Shown: one piece after another, positions 23,422-34,660 of the stretch
Position numbering within the stretch: the first letter of the stretch is position 1
Layout of the letters: every line of letters starts with the position of its first letter
NCBI GenBank assembly: GCA_023055425.1
Contig: JALGPY010000001.1
Coordinates: forward strand, 138,161,368-138,225,367
Reading direction: 5' to 3'
Source of the DNA: Linanthus parryae
Taxonomy: Eukaryota > Streptophyta > Magnoliopsida > Ericales > Polemoniaceae
DNA: 64,000 bases
Notes under the pieces: generated by a model
The model's database searches: none
What the model was told of the DNA's origin: nothing
The model's input: the letters and a program-made list of their open reading frames with translations, nothing else
Translations under genes and position numbers: made by a program

Positions 23422-23435
23422 TTAGCCCCCTTTCT
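23422..23435 (-). other. Tat polypurine tract
   Basis: On the element strand AGAAAGGGGGCTAA abuts the 3' LTR (TGTAGATCC). It fixes the element orientation as minus. Confidence 0.8.
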
Positions 23436-23683
23436 GCGCGTGAAGACTCATAGCTGTATAGACTTCCATGCGCGGAAACCAACATGCGCGTCGCCGCCAC
23501 ACACCAATTCAAATACGGGTAAGTTCAGCCCCCGTGCGTGTCATTATGACCTAAAACCCCCTAGAGTCGTGCCGTCTGACCTTTAGGGTTTTAGGCGTGA
23601 CGTTAGCTTGTCCTGTGATTGCGCGATTCGACGGTGACGGTTGCGATTCGACTACCGAAAGGACGCAACCCTTCATTGTTTTG

Positions 23684-23691
23684 GATAAATA
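23684..23691 (+). promoter_or_regulatory. TATA-like element upstream of the antisense gene
   Basis: GATAAATA in ttttgGATAAATAcc, about 425 bp before the ATG of the antisense gene and on its strand. Pyrimidine-rich sequence follows (cacttctttctct). A 5'UTR intron probably intervenes, since the ATG at 24110 lies two bases after a strong acceptor (cttccgcag). Inference from motifs. Confidence 0.4.
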
Positions 23692-24109
23692 CCTTGTATC
23701 CCCCATTATTGCAAAGCATCACTTCTTTCTCTTAAAGTGAATGGTACCCGGAGATCTTCGAGAGCAGATCCAGATAATCAATCACCAGTTCAGAACTGCA
23801 AATCGTATTCTTCAATTGTGCATATCCAAGCAGGCTTCAAGAAAACAAGGTTGGCCTCGTTTACTTTTGATTTAAGATACCAGTGTTTGCCTTGAACTGC
23901 GTTGAATCTGTAAACCCATGAAATTTGTGAAGAGGCTTTGATCTTTGGACCCGCTTTGTTTTAATCCTTCAACAATACGAGATCTTGCAACTCCCCGATT
24001 TCTGAAATTGATACCAGAACTGTTCGTCTTCCTTTGCATAGATCTTGAATTTCAAAATTCAAACTGAAGTGTGGTATTTCTCCCCCCTTTTTCTTGCTCT
24101 TCCGCAGGA

Positions 24110-27100
24110 ATGGCCAAGACAAGAGTAACCAGACCCGTCAAGGAAGATGAAGAGATACCCGACCTTCCGCAGGCCTTGTGGCGAAAAGCCCCCTTTTTAG
24201 GCGGCAAAGATTTCTATCATGCTAGGGTAAAGGCGAAGAGGATGCCTGATCCTGTCCCAGTTGAGCGATTGCTGACGCTAACTCGCCCAGTTAACTCAGC
24301 CTTGCTCGAGTTGGTTGGTTCCGAGGATGTGGTTCGATTGGGAATCGAGAACGGGCACTTCCCATATACTGCGATTTCTACTCAGGCGTTCGTCCAGAAA
24401 TTGGACTATATGGATGAGTGGATCGACCACGTGTTGGATCATCGCGCCGCGACTCTTGATGAAGCCGGCGTATACTTTGCTATTCGTGCTATGAAGGGTG
24501 CTGCCGTGAAGCTGGATCAATCCATGCTTCTAGACCTTCTGTCCCGTTACTCGCCTATGACTCACACGTTCCATTTTGCTGAATTCGAGGCTGCCCCCAC
24601 ACTCGAGGACGTTCAAATGCTGTACGAGCTTTCCCCCATGGGCGAGGTGGACCCTCTGAGTCCCTTGAGGACATCTGCGGAGATTGCCTTGTACACGCAG
24701 ATGGAGGAATGCCTAGCAGAGGTGAAGAAAATCTCCACTCGGTGGACCACTACGAAGCCTCTTCCGAACTGGCAGCTGGTTGATACATCCGCGAAGAATA
24801 CCTGGAACAAATGGTTGCAGTACTTCTTTCGAGACTATGCGAACAGCAGCATCACTAAGAAACTTCTGAGTGAGGACCCAGAGGCCGAGAATTACGTAGA
24901 GGGTAAAGGCTATCATTTGGCCCTTTGTGCTTTTCTCTGTGCTTGGCTGTCGAGGTACCTGATTGATGGTCACCCTCATGACGGAGTCTTCTACCATGTG
25001 TTGCCACTTTCTGTGAGGCTCGCCCTTGGCCAGAGAGTCGCACTCGGACCCTTGGTCTTGGGCACGCTGTACTATAGGCTTGATCAGCTGGTTCTAGCCA
25101 TGAAGGAGTCGCGTGGCCGCCTCGATGTACTGACTTTTGTCAATATTTCCTTTTTGACAATGTGGGTTTTCGAGCGCTGGCCGTCTTATGCTCCAACTGC
25201 TCTCCAACTTGACAAGTGGTGTCCCCCAGGCGAGACAGAAGCGCGCAACAGCGGAAGAGCTGCGAGATGGTTCGGAACAGGCAACACCAAGTGCGTTTGG
25301 AGTTTGATATGCGACAAACGGAAGGAGTTTACTGCCAGGCCCTATGCCACGCGCATTGAGAATGTGCGGTGGTTTCCAAAGCTGTACCCCTCTAAAGGCA
25401 TGGTCTTTTCAGAAGAACTTCTCTTTGAAGGGAGACCTCATTTCCATGAGCGCTACCGCGAGTTCTTTTGCTGGTGTCTGCGAGGTTCCCTTCCTGCCCT
25501 TGCAGAGCATATTCGTGAGCTCGCGCCGAGGTATGAAAAGCTTACCGTGGACGTTGACCCCACTCGAGTTTCTCCTCAGTTTGGTTTTGATGCGGTGGCC
25601 CCATCAATCTGGCCCCAGTCCATTGTCAGAGGATGCTACAAGCGCTTGCTATCAAAGGAGTGCAAGACGGTTTTCATGAACAATCTTCCCTTTGAGCAGC
25701 CTGCGGGAACCCGCGAGGGTGGTTGTTCCCAGAACTGGCTCGCATACTGGGTTGCCCAGCAAACGAGGATTGAGACGGAGTCGGCCGCGCAGCCAAGTAG
25801 ATCTCCCTTGATCAAAAGAAACTCTTTTCCGTTTCGCCCCACTTGCAGTCTGAGCGAATCTGTGTATGGTTGCTACTCACTGTGGGATCGTGAGAACCAT
25901 TTGTGCCCTGATGTCGTTCTGAAGGAGCAAGTCACCGCAATTAAGAAGGGCGATACGCATGTCGTCAGATATAGCAAGGCATTTGCTGAGGTAAGCGATT
26001 TCTCCGCGTGCATTAAGCTTCTTGATTTCCTTATGCTGACATCTTTATTCTGTACGGTTGCAGTGTCATGTGCGGCGATTCGCATCTGGTGATCGCTCCA
26101 AGTCATTGGTTAACGCCATTGTTGCCACCAGAAGACAAAGGCAGTCGTTCCGGCTAGCGTGGAGGATGGAACCTGAGCTCGAAAAAAAGATTCGCGCAGT
26201 CATGAATGCTTTTGCTGACTCGCTGATAGACAATCCTCCGGCTCCGTCTCCTTCTAGAGATGACCCGTCTCCTCCAGCGACTGCGGCGCCAAGAGTGAAG
26301 AGACCTAGGAAAAAGGGAATTACGATTTCTTCCCCTAGGAATGCCCCAGCTTCTCCTCCAGTGAGGTCCCTTTCTATCAAGGACAAAGGAAAAGGTCGCA
26401 TGCCCAGCAAAGTACGGAAAGATCTCGCAGTTGAGACTTTTGTTCCATTCAATCAAGAGGAAGAGGAAGAGAGGCATGAGCCCCAAGCAAGTGATGAAGA
26501 AGAAGTAACAGTTGTGATGCATGAGGAAGAATCAGGAGGTACCTCCGTCACATTTCCTTTCCCATTATCGTAACTCCTTTGTACTTATTTTCTTTAAACC
26601 AATCGTGTATTCGCAGATGATGATGATGAAACCATTGGTGGCCTTGTGGCCAAGAGACAAAAGAGAGATGCCCATTCTGGCATTCCAGATGATCCCATAA
26701 GCGAGGACGTTCTTGCTGAGTCCCGGAAGACAGCCGCGGAGGCTGCTGAAAGAAGGAGGCGGCGAGAGGAAGAGGAGCTCGAGCGTGTGAAACAGCGGAG
26801 CCTCGAAGAGCAGCATGTTGACGACTTAGTGCGTCCAGTCGGCGAGGAAGACGAGCTTCCCGAAGAAGTGGCTCCTCATGCGGGGGAGGAAGATGAGGTT
26901 CCCGGAGAGGATGCAGCGGCCTTGGAGCAAGTCCAAGCAGACTTCGAAGAGATCGCGGGTGGCGATAAAGGTGAGATCTTCAATCTCGCAGTAACTTATA
27001 GAGATGTTATTGTGGGTGCGTTAAAGCATGGTGTGTCAAAGGCTGACATTCGCCGTTGGTTAGTGGGCAAATGCGGAGAGCCCTCAGGTAACTATTTGAG

Positions 27101-28397
27101 TGATACGCACGTACTAGGCTTTATCAACTTGAAGCAGAATCATGACTGGTTTATTCGCATCCCAGGTCACGCTTCTCTTAAAGACTTGCTTAGTGAGGAC
27201 ACACTGATAGGGCATGGTTCCACGTCCTTAGTGTATGATGAGGATACCTCAATCCCACCTTCGCGTGGAGGTGCTTATTCTTAGCTTTAGTAAAGATAGC
27301 AAGATAACTTATAGCGCAAGTTACCTCATATCATCGCATTTAATGTCGCAGGTCATGCTGAGGAACCTGAGCTGGAGCAGAGAAGTCAGCCTTCTGCGTC
27401 CTATGTTCCAATTCCGAGCTCCCATACCGAGAAGCCCGTCGCAGCTGCTGACCACGCGGGTGAGCCTCTCGAGGACATCATCAAACTTTCCGACGATGCT
27501 GGAGCTGATACTGTGCTGATGGATGAAGATGTCCATGCTAGTGCTGAGGGAGTAAGGACAAGTGCTGCTAATGTTCTCGCATCTGAGAGCGTCCTTCGCC
27601 AAGCGACTTCGGCTGTCCCTTCGCCCCCGGCGATGACTGAGCCAGAGGCACCTGTTCCTGCGTGGAGCATTTGGGGCTCGCAGGTTGGGAATGCAGTCGC
27701 AGCTGGTGCGGCCTACACTCTTCCTCCTGACTACGAGAGATTGGAGCTCGCAGCTGATAGGAGAGCTATGGAGCGGGGACAGTCTTCGACTACTCCAGCA
27801 GCGCGTATTCCTTCTCTTCATGAGATTCTGGAAGGAACTGGTAAGCAAAGCTTTACTGTTCGCATTTTGCATTATTTTCTTGCGAGTTCGACATCATGAC
27901 TTAGTTTTGACGTCTCCTCAGGTTTGAAGCAAACCGATGTAGACTGGGTGATTCGAATGCGTCTCACCTACCCGCAGTCGTTTGTGAGATCTCTGGAGAT
28001 AGGGCCCTTCGACAGGAGGCTGTTTCTTACTGAAGCCATCTGGATTTTGGAGCAGCTGTCTGCGGCTACGCCTGCGACCATTTCGGTCCATAGTGCTGAA
28101 TTGCTATGCGGCATGTGCCAAAATCTCGTGACCAAAGTCCAAGGCAGACTCGGCTTCAAGTTTCTTATGAACAGAGTCACGCTGATTCGCGCAGCCGTAA
28201 CTTTGAAGTTTGGCCACCAGAATCTCGCAGCTGAGAAGCAGAAGGTGGAGCAGCAGAAGCAAAAGGTTGATGAAGCTCTGAAGCTGTATCATGAGATGAA
28301 TGCTAGGTGCGAGCTACTGAAGCAAGAAGTGGAACAGGTAGAGAAGCTGAGCGAGCAGTTCGAGCCCCAAGACTCCTTAATCAAGAATTTGCTTTGA
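24110..28397 (+). CDS. Plant mobile domain (PMD) protein, five-exon antisense gene of the Tat element
   Basis: Exons 24110-25990, 26064-26538, 26617-27270, 27352-27840 and 27922-28397 join in phase to 1324 codons plus stop. Introns of 73, 78, 81 and 81 bp all follow GT-AG, with phases 0,1,1,1 that fit exactly. Exon 1 (627 residues) is the aminotransferase-like plant mobile domain, with NTWNKWLQYFF and ALCAFLCAWLSRYLI marking its core. Exon 2 has a basic patch (RVKRPRKKG) that may be a nuclear signal. Exons 2-4 are acidic and low-complexity, with a charged helix (AAERRRRREEEELERV). Exon 5 ends in a coiled coil (EKQKVEQQKQKVDE). It lies opposite to gag-pol, between pol and the 3' LTR. PMD proteins in plants include MAIN/MAIL1, involved in silencing; related domains occur in transposons. 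No lesion is seen. Role in the element is unknown. Confidence 0.85.
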
Positions 28398-29864
28398 CTT
28401 TTCGAATTTCGAAAAAACATCAAGGAAAATAGCTGAAACATTAATGTAATGTCTTGAACATTAATGTAATGTTGCTAGGGTTTCTCCCCCTTTTTTTAAC
28501 AACAACAATGAATTTTCCGTTTTGCCCTTTTCCGGGATTTGATTGGATATTTCTGTGCATATCCAATTATGACATCAGCAATTGATACTCTGCTTGATTT
28601 TCGCGCTAATTTCTCGGCAGATAAGCACGCTTTCGTTGGGAAGTCCATCCGAATCATGACTATCCGTAATTTATTAGGATACGCAACTGAATCGTCGTAG
28701 CCTTTAGTAGGGTAATTGATTGTTACCGCTTTTCAAGGCGTAAGTGATTGAACTTACCCTCTTTTTGAATTCTGCTGACTCATCTTTGGCAACCGAAGAG
28801 TCTGTACAGGGTCTATATAAACCCTGTCTTTGCTATTTGGGTTCTTCATCCCAAAAATGTGCTTTGCCGTGAGTCCTTACGACTGCTGGCTTCAACGCTT
28901 ATTTTTCGTTGATTCATGGCAACTCCAGGTTGTGAATCCTGAGTTTGCGCTTTGTGCTGTAGAAATAGTTTCCAAGATCCACTTTATGAGGCTTATTGCC
29001 CTTTATAACCATCATAAAGAAGATGCAGATAATGTCTCATGTGCGTTCGAAGAAATTTCTTCGTGTATTATGTGTGCAGGTCATGTTTCCGGCCGCCTCG
29101 TGGTGAGGTGCAGCGCCGAAGTGACCGTGCTACCGTCTCGTAATGAACGGCGGAATTCTTCTTCAGCATCCCTGGAGAAGAATCCATCGCCTTCACGTTT
29201 GTGAGCTCGGGGTGGCGAACTGTCGCGTTCATCCCCGTCTACAAGGAGCCCTTGCCCTTTGGAGCTTCTGCTTGTCTGTGGATCGCCGGAACTGGTGGTT
29301 CCTTGGGCAAATGTTATGGGGTACAGATCTGACAACGGTCTTGTCGAATACTGGGATCTTGAGCGTATGGCTTCATGTGGCTCTTTTAGAGCAAGATCCC
29401 CCCTGCTACAGATGTTCACCCGCAGATCTGCGTGTTGCATTGCCGGTGTTGAAACCGGTGGGTTCATCCTTTTCTAGTCGGAATTCCCGTAGTGTGTTTC
29501 TGGCTTGTCAGCCACTTTCCGAATGTATTGTAAGCCATGTTGGCTGCGTAGTTAGATTCGAGCTTTTCGCTTGTAAGCTGCTATCTAGACAGATAAATTG
29601 TAAGTCATTTGACTCGTAATGATAAATAGCCTTTTGTATTATCTGCTGTCTCTTTACAACAAAATACAACTTCGCGTGCGTGTCGGCATATTTCGCCTTG
29701 CATAATGCTACGTAATGATTTCGCATTTTGCGATCTGCTACATGAATTCGCAGATGTTTCGCTAGATCGTTTGAGATCATATTTTCGCAGCCGCGCCATC
29801 CTGACAGATGGGCTTATGATTGGCCTTTGTGGATCATTTAAGATCATCTTCACAATGTTGCAAG
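28398..29864. other. Tat region between antisense gene and minisatellite, function unknown
   Basis: About 1.5 kb. A good TATA box (TATATAA, 28814-28820) precedes a 116-codon ORF from an ATG at 28857 to 29204 on the plus strand. The ORF has no family resemblance I can name and could be an exon of a second antisense unit, since GT/AG-like sites flank it (for example tgtgtgcag near 29081). A second plus frame (29259-29477) and an overlapping minus frame (29467-29081) are also open. None is strong enough to call. Confidence 0.4.
28814..28820 (+). promoter_or_regulatory. TATA box of a possible second antisense transcript
   Basis: TATATAA in gggtcTATATAAAcc, 37 bp before the first ATG. The sequence also reads as TATA-like on the minus strand, so its direction is uncertain. 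Confidence 0.35.
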
Positions 29865-30710
29865 TTGCTATCGTGACAGATAGTCTTTATTAGATCAATT
29901 AGGATCGCATTTAGACAGGCTGCTATCGTAAGAGATAGGCTTATATGATCAATTAATATCGCATTTGCACAGGCTGCTATCGTAAGAGATAGGCTTTAAA
30001 TGATCAATTAAGATCGCATTTACATAGGCTGCTATCGTAAGAGATAGGCTTAGATGATCAGTTGAGATCGCATAGGCTGCTATCGTAAGAGATAGGCTTA
30101 GATGATCAGTTGAGATCGCATAGGCTGCTATCGTAAGAGATAGGCTTAGATGATCAGTTAAGATCGCATTTGCATAGATTGCTATCGTAAGAGATAGGCT
30201 TAGATGATCAGTTAAGATCGCATTTGCATAGATTGCTATCGTAAGAGATAGGCTTAGATGATCAGTTAAGATCGCATAGGCTGCTATCGTAAGAGATAGG
30301 CTTAGACGATCAGTTAAGATCGCATTTGCATAGATTGCTATCGTAAGAGATAGGCTTAGATGATCAGTTAAGATCGCATTTGCATAGATTGCTATCGTAA
30401 GAGATAGGCTTAGATGATCAGTTAAGATCGCATAGGCTGCTATCGTAAGAGATAGGCTTAGATGATCAGTTAAGATCGCATAGGCTGCTATCGTAAGAGA
30501 TAGGCTTAGATGATCAGTTGAGATCGCATAGGCTGCTATCGTAAGAGATAGGCTTAGATGATCAGTTAAGGTCGCATAGGCTGCTATCGTAAGAGATAGG
30601 CTTAGGTGACGATCGATCAAGACCGTATTTCGCGTTTGCTGCTATCGTGAGAGATAGGCTTAGATGACGCTCGATAAAGACCGCAGCTGTACAGATTGCT
30701 ATTGCGGCGA
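29865..30710. repeat. Minisatellite of 48/54-bp units in the Tat 3' region
   Basis: About 16 units beginning (g/a)(c/t)tgctatcgtaagagatag. Short units are 48 bp; long ones are 54 bp, with an extra tttgca before the end. Outer units are more diverged, inner ones nearly identical. Each unit contains two small palindromes, CTATC-gtaaga-GATAG and GATC-agttaa-GATC. The array lies between the end of pol and the end of the antisense gene. Variable tandem arrays in the 3' region are known for Tat/Ogre elements and can seed satellite DNA. Confidence 0.92.
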
Positions 30711-30924
30711 ATAAATCATTGTTAACAGTAATAACAAACTGAAATAAAGTAAAATCGACACACAGAAATATGAGGTTTCTCATTTGGGAGAATTTTCTTT
30801 ATATAATGCTCTCATATGGGAGAGATGGGATTACAATCCTCTCATATGGGAGAGGAGATTGCGTAAGTCGTAGCCACATGAGACATTAAGCAACGTTATA
30901 ATAAAACGTATGAAATGAGAGAAG

Positions 30925-31992
30925 TCAGGGGTAGTACTTCTTAATCCAGCGCATGTTGACTGAACTCGGAGTAGAGGTTGTGCCGTGCAACCTCCGTATG
31001 CTGCAGTAGCCACTGTCAAAGACTTCTGTGACTTCGAAGGGTCCTTCCCAATTGGCTGCGAACTTCGGGTGAGTCGCTTCTCGCATACAGTGATCAGATG
31101 CGCGCAAGACCAAGTCTCCGACTGCGAAATCTCTTCGCTGGACCGTCTTATTGTAGGCGCGAGTGATTCTTTCCTGGTACCGCTTGTTGGTTCTCTGGGC
31201 TTGTTCTCGCTTTTCCTCCAGCAAGACTAAGTCGTGATCACGTTGATTTTCATAGAGTGCATGGAAGGCCAGCCTTGCCGAATTGACTCTAACCTCCGCA
31301 GGTACTACAGCTTCGGCTCCATAACATAGTAGAAATGGCGAGGCCCCTGTGGGTGTCCTTGGAGAAGTTCGGTAAGCCCACAGAGCTATGCTTAGAGAGT
31401 CGGCCCACTTCTTGTGGTCATCTGCGACCATCTTGCTCAAAATTCTCAACAGCGTTTTGTTAGTCGCTTCAGCTTGTCCGTTTCCCTTTGGGTAATAAGG
31501 GGTAGAACATATCTGCCTGATATTGTACTCCGCTAATTTCGCAGCTACCTGGCGATTAACGAAAGGAGTACCGTTATCTGAAAGAATGGTGTTTGGGATT
31601 CCGAACCTGCATATGATGCTTTCCTGGATGAAATTGACCACAGCCAGTGCATTTGCCGTCTTTAGTGGTATTGCTTCCACCCACTTGGTGAACAGCTCGG
31701 TTGCGGTGAGAATGAAATGATTCCCGTGCGACGTCGGTCGGATGGGACCGATGAAGTCCAGAGCCCATGTGTGAAATGGCCATGGCGTCCCTAGTGCATG
31801 TAGATCCACGGCGGGAGCGTGCACTAAGTTCCCTTTGAATTGGCATTCCTGGCAGCGTCGTACCTTGGTGTGGCAATCGACCTCCATCGTGGGCCAGAAA
31901 TACCCGATTGAGAGGAGCTGCCTGCATAATTTCGCACCTCCTTGGTGTTCCACCTGATGAGAAAGGTCCATGACTTCTTGTGCCTCTGCCGT
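30925..31992 (-). pseudogene. Tat integrase, out of frame with RT-RNase H
   Basis: Read right to left from about 31992 to a stop at 30925. The HHCC zinc finger includes CHTKVRRCQEC. The core has WALDFIGPI (first D), LSDNGTPFVN (second D) and NGQAEATNK (E), so all catalytic acids are present. The C-terminal part has YNKTVQRRDFAVGDLVL and NWEGPFEV. The frame is shifted against the upstream pol frame near 31990, where CLDG turns into an unrelated tail while AQEVMDLSHQV starts in the next frame. A one- or two-base indel is the simplest reading. It ends with IKKYYP. Confidence 0.9.
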
Positions 31993-34648
31993 CTAGACAT
32001 CGCAGCAAGTTGCCCTCGTGACCTCTTCGCCAAAGCAGGTTTTCCTGTACCACGTATCGAGACGCTTTCCTTTTCAATTTTTCGGCTTCTTTTCTTGACT
32101 CGGGTACGGTGCCCTGGGTGAGGAAATCAAATAGTGGCTCCCTCCAGTCCGTGTCGTCATCGGTTAGGGCGATGAGTAGAGAATCTTTGATTAGTGCGCA
32201 ACTTTCGCACTTCCCTTGTATCAGGGCTGCGGCTGTTGACATGTCTGGCCAATGAATACCATATCTCTGAGCCTTTCTGTAGATTGACACCTCGCTTTCC
32301 CCGCAGGCGTGTTGGTGAATCTTTTCTAACAGCTGCTGTCCCTCTTGCTCGGAGACGCATCGCATGAGTATTCCCCCAGGACCATTGTAGTAAAGGGTGT
32401 TGTCGTGGATGCAGTATCCTTTTGTGAGTGCCCAGCTTTCGCTGCTGGTGCCCTTCGCAATAGCTTGCAGGATTGGTTTCCGCCAGTCTGCGTCATCCAT
32501 GTGTCCGTCGTCGCACGCATCTTCTGTCAATGCCGACGATGTTCGCACTTCGACGGAAATCCTTGCGGGGCATTTGTCTATGCTGACCTTAGACCCCAAG
32601 GTTGCTAAGGCGTCTGCGTGCCTGTTGTCTGCTCGGGGCTTGTGCTCGTACTTCACATCGCAGAATTGCTGCATCAGTTTTTGTACTAGGGTGCGATAAG
32701 ACAGGAGGTTGATCTCCTTCAAACCATATTCGCCCGAGGCTTGCTTAACAATCAGCTTGGAATCTCCCATGACCGTTAAGTTGTTCACTTCCAGAGCTTT
32801 TGCCGCACGGAGCCCCGCGATGAGAGCCTCATATTCCGCTTCGTTGTTCGTGACTGCGAAGTTGAGCTTTGCGGACATCTGTATGACTTCCCCGTCTGGC
32901 CTTGTTAAGACTATCCCAATGCCTCCGCCTTTCCGGGTTGACGAACCGTCGAAGTGGAGAGTCCAATAGGGCACGTCGATTGCGTAGATTTCAGGGCCTT
33001 CGAGCTCTTCTTCGATCACGGGTTCGTGGCTGTTGTCGGGGAACTGTGCCAACAAATCCGCTACCGCATGCGACTTGATCGCTCGCGGTCGTACGCATGT
33101 GATATCGTATTGGGAAATGGTCATGTACCATTTCGCCAGTCTTCCTCCCGGAGTAGTGTGAGTTAGCAAGTATCTTATGGGGTCGCTCTTGGTGACCACT
33201 ACTACTTTGTGTGATGCAAAATAGTGTTTCAACTTCTCTATCACAAAGAATAAGGCAAGGCAATGACGTTCGATGTCTGTGTACCGCGATTCAGCAAGCT
33301 GCACGATGCGAGAGATGTAGTAGATAGGCCTCTCTTGGCCTTCATACTCCTGAGCCAAGAGCGCTCCTATAGATCTCCTCGTTGATGTCAAATATAACAG
33401 AAGCGGTGATCCCAGTTGAGGCGCGATCATTATCTTTGAGGACGTGAGTAAATCCTTCAGCTTTCCGAATGCGGCTTCGTGCTCCGGAGCCCAGTTGTAC
33501 GCGGCGTCCTTCTTGAGAAGAGTGCTGAAACAGCATGTGATTTCGGCAATTGCTGGAATGAATCTCCGCAGATAGGATAGCTTTCCTAAAAATGTCTTTA
33601 ATGCACTCTGATTATGGGGCGGCGTCATGTCAGTGATAGCTGATACTTTCGCGGGGTCGGGCTCGATCCCTTGGCGATGAACCACGCATCCCAAGAATTT
33701 CCCTGATGTCACCCCGAACGCGCATTTCATGGGATTCATCTTCAGTTGAAAGCGCCTGCATCTATTGAACACCTTTCGCAGATCTGCGAGGTGGTCTGCT
33801 TCGTGCTTGGATTTAACCACCAGGTCATCCACATAGAATTCCACCTCTTTGTGCATCATGTCGTGGAATAGAGCCATCATGGCCCGCTGATAGGTCGCGC
33901 CCGCGTTCTTAAGACCGAACGGCATCACCGTGTAGTTGAATACCCCTACAGGAGTGATGAATGCTGTTTTCCGCGCATCTTTGGGATCCATCTTGATTTG
34001 GTTGTATCCGCTGAAGCCGTCCATGAAACTGAACATGCGATGACCCGCTGTTGAATCAATAAGCAAATCGATGTTGGGCAGTGGGAAATCGTCCTTAGGA
34101 CAGAAGCGATTGAGATCTCGGAAGTCCACGCAGATGCGGAGCTGTCCGTTCTTCTTCACCACTGGCACGATGTTGGCCAGCCATGTGGGATGATGATTCG
34201 GCTCTATGAACTTGGCATCTAGGAGTTTGACAATCTCCTGCTTGATCTTCACGTTAAGCTCCGGCCTGAAGCTTCTCGTGCTCTGCTTGACCGGTTTAGA
34301 CCCGGGGATGATGTCTAAACGGTGCATGGTGATGCTTGTATCCAGACCTGGCATCTCATCATACTCCCATGCGAACACATCCTTGTATTCAGTTAGGAGC
34401 TGTAGCAGCCCTTGTTCTTCTTCGCTTGTGAGATCTGCGCTCAGGAAGACTGGCCTTTTCTTTTCCTCGTTCGGGCTGAGGAACACTTCCTTTAACTCCT
34501 GCTTTTGCGGTCTTGGCCTGTCTTCCATACATTCAGGCGCTTCTTTGAGTTTCTCGTCTGAAGTGCCCTGTGTTGGCTCTTCTGTCAGCGCAATTTGTTC
34601 GATTTGATTGATTTGCCCAGGGATATCCCCATGCCCGCGTGAGGACAT
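31993..34648 (-). CDS. Tat pol: reverse transcriptase and dual RNase H
   Basis: From an ATG at 34648, in the gag-pro frame but after a TGA (34661-34663). RT comes first, with VPVVKKNGQLRICVDFRDLN, the MPFGLKNAGATYQ block and the active site FYVDDLVV. The Ty3/gypsy RNase H follows (LLLYLTSTRRSIGALLAQE). A second, archaeal-type RNase H comes next, with HFDGSSTRKGGGIG, NNEAEYEALIAGL and VMGDSKLIVKQ. The second RNase H identifies the Tat branch. The family motif usually has a D in the first RNase H (xAS.DAVGA.L); here S replaces it (TRRSIGALL), which may abolish that activity. The frame stays open to the lesion before integrase at about 31990. Confidence 0.92.
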
Positions 34649-34660
34649 CCCCGCGCACCT

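Noticed and set aside
29949..30620. 223-codon minus-strand ORF rich in LSLSLTIA repeats
   Set aside because: It is the minisatellite read in one frame. It stays open only because 48 and 54 are multiples of three.
29865..30710. Regular repeats resembling a CRISPR array
   Set aside because: The units are contiguous variants of one 48/54-bp sequence with no unique spacers, inside a plant retrotransposon.
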